Shown here one piece after another: positions 1-4,410 of a DNA stretch of 7,523 bases. The notes below the pieces were generated by a model, which searched no databases, was not told the DNA's origin, and saw only the letters and a program-made list of their open reading frames with translations. How positions within the stretch are numbered: the stretch's first letter is position 1; each line of letters starts with the position of its first letter. Origin of the DNA: JASFUX01 sp050050115 (GTDB lineage Bacteria; Pseudomonadota; Alphaproteobacteria; Caulobacterales; Maricaulaceae); assembly GCA_050050115.1 (NCBI GenBank), contig JASFUX010000167.1, positions 1-7,523 of the forward strand. The letters run 5' to 3'. The position numbers were made by a program, and so were the translations under genes.

Positions 1-66
1 GCCGTCAGTGTATCGGCCGGGCTCTTTCATCCGCGACACGCCCAGCGCCGAGAGATTGCTCGCCAT
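1..66 (-). CDS. Tyrosine recombinase (P4-type integrase), N-terminal fragment
   Basis: Only the first 22 codons are in the window; the gene runs leftward past base 1. Translated from the ATG at 66-64, the protein contains SALGVSRMKEPGRYTDG. This matches the opening of the DUF4102 / Arm-DNA-binding domain of P4-like integrases, where a short Leu/Ser-rich stretch is followed by a Lys-x-Pro-Gly-Arg-Tyr-x-Asp-Gly motif. That domain binds arm-type sites; the catalytic domain would lie outside the window. The start is supported by an in-frame stop at 78-76 and by a purine-rich GAGGCGAG just upstream on the minus strand. The context agrees: direct repeats lie immediately behind the start and a tRNA-Ser 3' end lies 250 bp away. 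The family call rests on a short stretch, so the exact subfamily is uncertain. Confidence 0.8.
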   Translation of the reverse strand, partial: MASNLSALGVSRMKEPGRYTDG

Positions 67-74
67 ATCTCGCC

Positions 75-179
75 TCTACCCACCATTGGCAGTTTCGCTT
101 CGGCGCTACGTGCTCTAATCTGGGCCCGGATGCGCGCACGTCTCCGCCGAACCTTTTCTACCCACCACTCTACCCACCA
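75..179. repeat. Three direct repeats TCTACCCACCA, candidate arm-type integrase sites
   Basis: The 11-mer TCTACCCACCA occurs at 75-85, 157-167 and 169-179, all in one orientation (TGGTGGGTAGA on the integrase strand). The last two form a tandem pair with a period of exactly 12 bp; the first sits 9 bp upstream of the integrase start codon. Short directly repeated words between an integrase gene and its attachment site are what arm-type binding sites look like. The copy next to the start codon could also let the integrase repress itself. The repeats are directly visible; their role is inferred. Confidence 0.6.
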
Positions 180-273
180 GTCGAGTCCGGATTTGCAGAA
201 ATGCGTGTGAACAGCTGTGTGCGGAATATGCGCTTAATAGAGGCGCACATTGCTGTATTTGTTTGCATAAATG

Positions 274-307
274 GAACGATCGCGAACTGCTGCGAACACT
301 GACGAAC
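274..307. repeat. Four GAAC words phased at 10 bp
   Basis: GAAC begins at 274, 284, 294 and 304, an exact 10-bp period; the last three copies are CGAAC. The array stops 8 bp before the tRNA-Ser remnant and sits in a locally AT-richer patch (about 220-280). Spacing near one helical turn puts all copies on one DNA face, as expected for cooperative binding by a recombinase accessory protein or for intrinsic curvature. A CTGCTG/CAGCAG inverted repeat (287-292 and 307-312) overlaps it. The binding partner is unknown. Confidence 0.4.
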
Positions 308-315
308 AGCAGGGC

Positions 316-337
316 TCGAATCCCTCCCCGTCCGCCA
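316..337 (+). other. attR: displaced tRNA-Ser 3' end
   Basis: These 22 bases read as the T-loop, T-stem 3' strand, acceptor 3' strand, discriminator G and CCA of a tRNA, beginning TCGAATCC and ending CCGTCCGCCA. That ending is typical of alphaproteobacterial tRNA-Ser with a GGACGGG-type 5' acceptor strand. No D-arm, anticodon arm or matching 5' acceptor strand lies in the roughly 90 bp upstream, so this is not a complete gene. Just left of the match, the base at the T54 position is C (315) and position 49 would not pair, so identity to the tRNA seems to end at 316. Integrases of this class commonly use tRNA 3' ends as attB. I therefore read it as the right attachment site of the element carrying the integrase, with the intact tRNA-Ser expected at the far left end. 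Confidence 0.7.
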
Positions 338-394
338 AGACTTTGCGGCGCAGGCCGCCCGCCCTGTTCCGGCCAATATCGCGTTCGCTAATGA

Positions 395-423
395 TTGACG
401 AGCCGCCGTTCTCCCAACATCGT
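395..423 (+). promoter_or_regulatory. Possible sigma-70 promoter for the YceI-family gene
   Basis: TTGACG (395-400) matches the -35 consensus at five of six positions. It is followed after 17 bp by CATCGT (418-423), which matches TATAAT at only three of six. Transcription would start near 430, leaving a leader of about 80 bases. The -10 is weak, so this is only the best candidate in the 338-509 intergenic stretch, which otherwise holds only small imperfect hairpins. Confidence 0.22.
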
Positions 424-497
424 GAACAGCGCTAGGGGCGCTCGCCCGTCAATGTTCCAGCTTCTCATTGTATCTGCGTAGATTTCGGGTCAGCAAA

Positions 498-503
498 AGG
501 GGA
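498..503 (+). promoter_or_regulatory. Ribosome binding site fixing the YceI-family start
   Basis: AGGGGA sits 6 bases before the ATG at 510. This favours 510 over the in-frame TTG at 468, which would place 14 charged residues in front of the signal peptide, and over the ATG at 516. Confidence 0.65.
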
Positions 504-509
504 CCAACC

Positions 510-1253
510 ATGCCTATGACATCACCCAAGCCGACGAGCCGCGCCGCCGTGGTGCTCGCCGCCGCGCTCGCCTTCTCGATGGCCGCGTGCGCGCAGGAAG
601 AGCAATCGGCGACCGAGAACGCCGCCGCGCCGGCCGGCGAGGACGCTGAGACGATCGTACTCGCGCAAGCCGACGAGGTCGCTCCGGCGGCGGACGCGGA
701 CGCTGAGACGACGATGATCAACGTCCCGTCGGGAACCTATACGCTCGACAAAACGCATGCCTACCTCACCTTCACCTACAGCCATTTGGGCTTCTCGCGG
801 CCTGTCTTGGCCTTCCGCGACTTCGACGCGACCATCAACTTTGATGCAGACAACCCGGCGAACAGCTCGGTGAGCGCGACGATCAACGTCGACAGCGTCG
901 ACACCGGCGTGGGCGACGTCTCGGAATTCGAAGAGCACATCCGCGACGAGCGCTTTCTCGACACGGCGACCTCGCCAACCGCCACGTTTGAAAGCACCGC
1001 CGTCGCGGTCACGGGCGAGAACACCGGCACGGTCACGGGCGATCTGACGATCCGCGGGACCACCTTGCCCGTGACCTTGGACGTCGTGCTGCGCAAGGCG
1101 GACGAGCATCCGATGCGGCGCACTTCGGCGCTCGGGTTCAGCGCCTCGACCACGATCAACCGCTCTGACTTCGGAGCCGGCGCGTTCACGCCGAACGTCA
1201 GCGACGAAGTTGAAATCTCGTTCGAAGGTGAGTTCGCGCTCGCGAGCGACTAG
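510..1253 (+). CDS. YceI-family periplasmic lipoprotein
   Basis: The product is 247 aa. Residues 1-27 form a signal peptide: a short Arg/Lys-containing n-region, a hydrophobic core (about 12-23) and a lipobox-like Met-Ala-Ala-Cys ending at Cys27. Lipidation is therefore likely, although Met at -3 is not the usual Leu. Residues 28-72 are a low-complexity Ala/Glu/Asp linker. The YceI domain fills about 75-245: it opens GTYTLDKTHAYLTFTYSHLG and contains the family blocks ASVDTG-like (SVDTGVGD), GDLTIRGTTLPVTL and INRSDFG. YceI proteins are lipocalin-like beta barrels; structural work on relatives found a polyisoprenoid in the cavity. Many are stress-, base- or acid-inducible periplasmic proteins, but the physiological role is usually unknown. 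The gene is monocistronic, bounded on the left by the element junction and on the right by a terminator. The family call is firm; the ligand is inference. Confidence 0.93.
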   Translation: MPMTSPKPTSRAAVVLAAALAFSMAACAQEEQSATENAAAPAGEDAETIVLAQADEVAPAADADAETTMINVPSGTYTLDKTHAYLTFTYSHLGFSRPVLAFRDFDATINFDADNPANSSVSATINVDSVDTGVGDVSEFEEHIRDERFLDTATSPTATFESTAVAVTGENTGTVTGDLTIRGTTLPVTLDVVLRKADEHPMRRTSALGFSASTTINRSDFGAGAFTPNVSDEVEISFEGEFALASD

Positions 1254-1283
1254 CCGATCGACGATTCTAGTTGAAGAAGAGCC

Positions 1284-1325
1284 CAGAGGCGGCGATCTAA
1301 GCCCAGATCGCCGCCTCTGTCTTTT
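1284..1325. terminator. Strong hairpin terminator between the YceI-family gene and scoB
   Basis: A perfect 15-bp inverted repeat (1284-1298 with 1305-1319) encloses a 6-base loop. On the plus strand it is followed by TCTTTT, a good intrinsic terminator 30 bases after the YceI-family stop. On the minus strand the trailing bases are only pyrimidine-rich (CTCTTCTTC), so it may serve both converging genes but with weaker termination for scoAB. The loop and one arm contain the scoB stop codon, so the hairpin overlaps the last codons of scoB. Confidence 0.88.
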
Positions 1326-1932
1326 CGCGCACCTCGTCTTCGGTCACGCCGGGAGCCAGCTCGACGACCTTGAGGCCCGATCCGCCCTGCTCGACGTCGA
1401 AGACGCCAAGGTCGGTGATGATCCGGTCGACCACGCCTTTGCCGGTGAGCGGCAGACTGCAGTGCTTCAAGAGCTTGGTCTCGCCGGCCTTGTTGGTGTG
1501 ATCCATCACCACGACGACCCGTTTGACGCCCGCGACGAGATCCATCGCGCCGCCCATGCCCTTGACTAGCTTGCCAGGGATCATCCAGTTCGCCAGGTCT
1601 CCGTTCTCGGCCACCTCCATGGCGCCGAGGATCGCCAAATCGATGTGCCCTCCACGGATCATTGCGAAGGACTCGGCTGACGAGAAGTAGCTTGTCTGAT
1701 CGAGTTCGGTGATCGTCTGCTTGCCGGCGTTGATGAGGTCGGGATCCTCCTCCCCTTCGTAGGGAAACGGCCCCATGCCGAGCATGCCGTTCTCCGACTG
1801 CAGCGTGACGGCTACGCCCTCGGGGATGTAGTTCGCGACCAGCGTCGGAATGCCGATGCCGAGATTGACGTAGAAGCCGTCCTCAAGCTCCTGCGCGGCG
1901 CGCTCGGCCATTTGTTCGCGTGTCCATGGCAT
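1297..1932 (-). CDS. scoB: Succinyl-CoA:3-ketoacid CoA-transferase, subunit B
   Basis: The product is 211 aa, the usual size for the beta subunit of class I CoA-transferases. With subunit A it moves CoA from succinyl-CoA to acetoacetate (or the reverse) through a covalent glutamyl-CoA intermediate in the cytoplasm. The nucleophile is Glu47 within LQSENGMLGMGPFP, the family-1 signature. Other family blocks are GFYVNLGIGIPTLVANYIP (20-38), NWMIPGKLVKGMGGAMDLV (mid-protein) and a MDHTNKAGETKLLKHCSLPL block near residue 150. The start is set by the ATG one base after the scoA stop, with AAGGAG 8 bases upstream; the open frame extends to 2193, but that part is only scoA read in another frame. Related enzymes such as 3-oxoadipate CoA-transferase (PcaJ) or AtoA share this fold. 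The ANWMIPGK block and the pairing favour ScoB, though substrate cannot be fixed from sequence alone. Confidence 0.92.
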   Translation of the reverse strand: MPWTREQMAERAAQELEDGFYVNLGIGIPTLVANYIPEGVAVTLQSENGMLGMGPFPYEGEEDPDLINAGKQTITELDQTSYFSSAESFAMIRGGHIDLAILGAMEVAENGDLANWMIPGKLVKGMGGAMDLVAGVKRVVVVMDHTNKAGETKLLKHCSLPLTGKGVVDRIITDLGVFDVEQGGSGLKVVELAPGVTEDEVREKTEAAIWA

Positions 1933-1933
1933 G

Positions 1934-2638
1934 TCAGGCGCTCCTTGCGCGCGTCGTGACCTTCTCGATGCGCTTTTCGTGTTCGCCCTGGATGATCCGG
2001 TGCACGAAGATGCCCGGTGTATGGATGTAGTTCGGATCGAGTGATCCGACCGGGACCAGCTCCTCGACCTCCGCGATCGTGACCTTCCCCGCGGTCGCCA
2101 TCTCCGGATTGAAGTTCTTGGCGGTCTTCCGATAGACGAGGTTGCCCTCGGCGTCGCCCTTCCAGGCTTTGACAATCGAAAGGTCGGCGACAAGACCGGT
2201 CTCCATCACGTAAGTCTCGCCGTTGAACTCCTCGTGGTGCTTGTTTTCGGCGATCATCGTGCCGACGCCGGTCTTGGTGAAGAAAGCTGCGATGCCCGCC
2301 CCGCCAGCGCGGCAGCGCTCGGCCAGCGTGCCTTGCGGATTAAACTCAAGTTCGAGCTCGCCGGAAAGATATTGGCGCTCGAACTCTTTGTTCTCTCCGA
2401 CGTAGGACGAAATCATCTTCTTGATTTGACGGGTTTCGAGCAGCAGCCCCAGCCCAAAGCCGTCGACGCCGGCGTTGTTGGAGACGACGGTGAGGTCCTT
2501 GGCTCCGGAGTCCCGCAGCGCCGCGATCAGCAGCTCGGGAATGCCGCAAAGGCCGAAGCCGCCGGCCATCACCAGCATGCCGTCGCGGGCAACGCCCTCG
2601 AGTGCGGATTTCGCGTCGGGGTAGACCTTCGTCGTCAC
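1934..2638 (-). CDS. scoA: Succinyl-CoA:3-ketoacid CoA-transferase, subunit A
   Basis: The product is 234 aa, full length for the alpha subunit. Residues 19-34, DGMLVMAGGFGLCGIP, match the CoA-transferase family-1 signature that shapes the CoA-binding site. Further typical blocks are VVSNNAGVDGFGLG, the NPQGTLAERCRAGGAGI stretch and the FFTKTGVGT loop. The start is GTG at 2638, chosen because AAGGGAGAG lies directly upstream and the protein begins right at the conserved region. The gene leads a two-gene operon: its TGA is one base before the scoB ATG and it contains the scoB ribosome binding site, so translation is probably coupled. In alphaproteobacteria such enzymes typically serve acetoacetate and polyhydroxybutyrate utilisation. 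PcaI and AtoD are the close alternatives. Confidence 0.92.
   Translation of the reverse strand: MTTKVYPDAKSALEGVARDGMLVMAGGFGLCGIPELLIAALRDSGAKDLTVVSNNAGVDGFGLGLLLETRQIKKMISSYVGENKEFERQYLSGELELEFNPQGTLAERCRAGGAGIAAFFTKTGVGTMIAENKHHEEFNGETYVMETGLVADLSIVKAWKGDAEGNLVYRKTAKNFNPEMATAGKVTIAEVEELVPVGSLDPNYIHTPGIFVHRIIQGEHEKRIEKVTTRARSA
1941..1946 (-). promoter_or_regulatory. scoB ribosome binding site inside scoA
   Basis: AAGGAG on the minus strand lies 8 bases before the scoB ATG, within the last codons of scoA. It fixes the scoB start at 1932 and fits translational coupling of the two subunits, which are needed in equal amounts. Confidence 0.75.
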
Positions 2639-2643
2639 CTGGG

Positions 2644-2652
2644 CTCTCCCTT
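2644..2652 (-). promoter_or_regulatory. scoA ribosome binding site deciding a GTG start
   Basis: AAGGGAGAG on the minus strand, with the GGGAG core 7 bases before the GTG at 2638. No ATG in the scoA frame competes: the nearby ATG at 2655 is in another frame and reads a six-codon peptide ending in a TGA that overlaps the GTG. Confidence 0.7.
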
Positions 2653-2735
2653 CATGGAATGCTGCAGCGCCGAAGAGCTACGAGTAAACGCCTTGAGCGG
2701 CCGAGGGAATACGCCGTTTGAAAAAACTGTCTGAA

Positions 2736-2768
2736 TTCGGGACCATAACTCTCTGCGGCGGTCCCGAA
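2736..2768. repeat. 9-bp inverted repeat upstream of scoA
   Basis: TTCGGGACC (2736-2744) and GGTCCCGAA (2760-2768) are perfect complements around a 15-base spacer, about 100 bp upstream of the scoA start. The widely spaced dyad suits either an operator for a dimeric regulator or a leader-RNA hairpin. On the minus strand a run of six T (2726-2721) follows 9 bases after it, too far away for a standard terminator. Function is not established. Confidence 0.4.
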
Positions 2769-2772
2769 ACGG

Positions 2773-2801
2773 AAAAGCGCGCCGGCCCAAGCCGGCGCGC
2801 T
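2773..2801 (-). terminator. Terminator-like hairpin facing scoAB
   Basis: An 11-bp perfect stem (2776-2786 with 2791-2801; GC-rich AGCGCGCCGGC) has a 4-base loop and, on the minus strand only, is followed at once by T (TTTTCC including the closing base). It would stop leftward transcription about 135 bases before scoA. No gene lies upstream of it on that strand, so it may be an attenuator in a long scoAB leader, the end of a small RNA, or a genomic intergenic palindrome. A second 7-bp hairpin (2805-2811 with 2817-2823, CGCGTCC arms) abuts it. Confidence 0.5.
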
Positions 2802-2804
2802 CCG

Positions 2805-2823
2805 CGCGTCCTCGAGGGACGCG
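2805..2823. repeat. Small GC-rich hairpin next to the scoAB-facing terminator
   Basis: CGCGTCC (2805-2811) pairs with GGACGCG (2817-2823) over a 5-base loop. It lies three bases from the larger hairpin, so the two could stack into one structured RNA or be halves of one palindromic repeat element. No T-run follows on either strand. Confidence 0.35.
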
Positions 2824-2926
2824 GGGGCCCGGAGCGGTGCGAGGGACGGGATGACTCGCTCCGAACTTGCAATCAGGCTAGGCGTGGCGGCCTGAACCCG
2901 GCATGAACGCCGAAAAAGAATGAAGA

Positions 2927-2990
2927 TCACGCCCGCGCAACGCTTTCAGGCGTGAAGAATCCAGGGAAACTTAAGCGCGTTCCTGGAATC
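2927..2990. promoter_or_regulatory. Two inverted repeats and two GANTC sites upstream of the PopA-like gene
   Basis: TCACGCC (2927-2933) pairs with GGCGTGA (2949-2955) over a 15-base spacer. TCCAGG (2960-2965) pairs with CCTGGA (2982-2987), and allowing one bulged G extends this to AA/TT on the inside. GAATC sites at 2957-2961 and 2986-2990 overlap the second dyad. These lie 40-100 bp before the start and are plausible operators or leader hairpins. I could not find a convincing -35/-10 pair in 2870-3027. Confidence 0.3.
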
Positions 2991-3027
2991 GTCTGGCGCG
3001 AAACGTGAATTGGGACGACGAACCGGC

Positions 3028-4410
3028 ATGGAATCTTCAAGCACTATGACGACGTCGGCTCGGGTCCTTGTGGTTAACAACCGCGCGGCGGACGCTCACG
3101 CTCTGGCTGCGGCGCTGGGTCGTTTCGGAATCGAAGCGACCGGCGCGGCGGGGGAAACGGGCGCCCGGACGCGTTCGCGCGACCAATACTACGACGCAGT
3201 GGTCTTCGACCGGCTCGACGCCTCGGCCGCCGCGATCTCCCGCTTGGCGATCGAGATGAAGGCGCGCGCCCAGCCGCGGCTCCTGGCTTTCGTGGCGATC
3301 GGGGACGAGGTCGATCCGGCGGCGCCGCCCCAAGGCGTCGACGCCGCCCTCGCCCTGCCCGCTCATCCCGCCCAAATCGCCGCGCGCATCAAGCTGCTCC
3401 TGCGGCTGGCGGTCATGGAGGACGAGGCGCGGCTGCGCGCTGCAAGCCTCGCGTCGCGCGGGATCGACGTGAACCTGTCGTTCGAGGAGCCGCGCAAGAA
3501 GGTGAACGTGCTCTACGTCGGCGATCCTTCTCCGGCGTTCCTGGGCCTGGCGCGCGAGCTCTCGGAATTCGGGGCGACCACCTGCGCCGCGTTTACGACG
3601 TTCACTGCGTTCGACTTCCTGCACGAACGCGACTTCGATGCGGTGGTCATTCACGCAACGAATAAGATCGAGACCGCGCTTGCGGTCGCCACTGCGCTCA
3701 GACGCAACACTAGGCTCTATCATACGCCGGCGGCGCTGTTGCTTGATCGCGACGCGTTCGAGATCGCTGAGACGGCGTTCGACCGCGGCGTCTCCGAACT
3801 GCTGCCCGCCGACGCCGAACCTGCTGACATGGCCCGCCGCGTCATGAGTCTTGCGCGCGAGCGCCAGCGCCGCGGTGCGGTCAAGCGCGCCTTCGCTCAA
3901 GTACGCGCGCCAGAGGTGTTCGACTCGGTCTCGGGCCTCGCCACCATGGGCTTCTTCATCCATCACTTCGAGAGCATGATCCGCCGGTCGGCGCATCTCG
4001 AACGGCCGCTCTCGCTCGTGGTCGCCAAGGTCGAAGCGCCGCGATCCGCTCAACCAGCGATGCGCGATCTGGCGATCCGACAGGTCGGCGCGATGATCTC
4101 GCGGCTGATGCGGGCCGAGGACTTCGCCGCCGAGCTCGACCCCGGGGTCTTCGCCATCGCCATGCCCGGCGCGCGTCAGGTTTCGGCTGAGGGCGCGGCG
4201 CAGCGGGTGGCGGCGATCGCCGAATGCACCGCCTTCGGCGGCGGCGCAGCGGCGGACTCGTTTCAGGTCGAGCTGCGCTGCGAGGTCGCCCAGCGCGGCC
4301 GCACGGAGTCGGCCCGCGCCCTCCTCGCCCGAGCGGCCGGCGCGCTCGACGGCGCCTTTACGCCGCCGCAGAGCAGCGAGGATCCGTCGGTCGACGAACA
4401 GTTGAGCTAA
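3028..4410 (+). CDS. Degenerate REC-REC-GGDEF protein, candidate PopA-like c-di-GMP effector
   Basis: The product is 460 aa with PleD/PopA architecture. The first receiver-like domain (about 11-130) starts ARVLVVNNRAADA; the acidic pair is replaced by Asn17-Asn18, Asp61 may sit at the phosphoacceptor site, and the conserved Lys-Pro is Leu-Pro. The second (about 158-280) starts KVNVLYVGDPSPAF and has His209 (AVVIHAT) at the phosphoacceptor position. The GGDEF-like domain (about 297-445) opens DSVSGLATMGFF instead of the usual D-x-L-T-G-L-x-N-R, lacks the D-x-D-x-F-K metal/GTP motif, and has DPGVF (371-375) where GGDEF should be. It should not make c-di-GMP. However, Arg362-Ala-Glu-Asp365 is an RxxD I-site exactly five residues before that motif. 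Caulobacter PopA has the same build and acts as a c-di-GMP-binding adaptor for polar proteolysis. The start is uncertain: ATG 3028 is used, ATG 3046 is equally possible and sits closer to the domain, and neither has a good ribosome binding site. Confidence 0.85.
   Translation: MESSSTMTTSARVLVVNNRAADAHALAAALGRFGIEATGAAGETGARTRSRDQYYDAVVFDRLDASAAAISRLAIEMKARAQPRLLAFVAIGDEVDPAAPPQGVDAALALPAHPAQIAARIKLLLRLAVMEDEARLRAASLASRGIDVNLSFEEPRKKVNVLYVGDPSPAFLGLARELSEFGATTCAAFTTFTAFDFLHERDFDAVVIHATNKIETALAVATALRRNTRLYHTPAALLLDRDAFEIAETAFDRGVSELLPADAEPADMARRVMSLARERQRRGAVKRAFAQVRAPEVFDSVSGLATMGFFIHHFESMIRRSAHLERPLSLVVAKVEAPRSAQPAMRDLAIRQVGAMISRLMRAEDFAAELDPGVFAIAMPGARQVSAEGAAQRVAAIAECTAFGGGAAADSFQVELRCEVAQRGRTESARALLARAAGALDGAFTPPQSSEDPSVDEQLS

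Noticed and set aside
245..337. A complete tRNA-Ser gene
   Set aside because: Only the T-loop to CCA part matches. No 5' acceptor strand of CGGACGG/GGACGGG type, D-arm or anticodon arm is found upstream, and the outer T-stem pair is broken.
345..358. Hairpin GCGGC-GCAG-GCCGC as the old tRNA-Ser terminator
   Set aside because: The 5-bp stem is perfect and well placed just after the tRNA end, but no T-run follows, so it cannot be supported as a terminator.
468..509. N-terminal extension of the YceI-family protein from a TTG at 468
   Set aside because: It would add charged residues before the signal peptide, and the good ribosome binding site at 498-503 points to the ATG at 510.
1933..2193. 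An 87-residue N-terminal extension of ScoB
   Set aside because: The stretch is Arg/Ser-rich, overlaps scoA in another frame and lacks family similarity; the true start follows AAGGAG at 1932.
2652..2930. A 92-codon leftward gene or leader peptide upstream of scoA
   Set aside because: It is translated through the hairpins, has no ribosome binding site that I can see and resembles repeat-derived spurious translation.
2971..2985. A CtrA box (TTAA-N7-TTAA) before the PopA-like gene
   Set aside because: TTAA at 2971 is followed after seven bases by CCTG, so the second half-site is missing.
3037..4053. A 338-codon open frame antisense to the PopA-like gene
   Set aside because: Its Arg/Glu/Asp/His-rich composition is the usual complement of a GC-rich coding frame, and it shows no recognisable domain.
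4385..4396. CGTCG-GT-CGACG palindrome as a terminator between the PopA-like gene and mfd
   Set aside because: The loop is two bases, no T-run follows on either strand, and it is inside the coding sequence.
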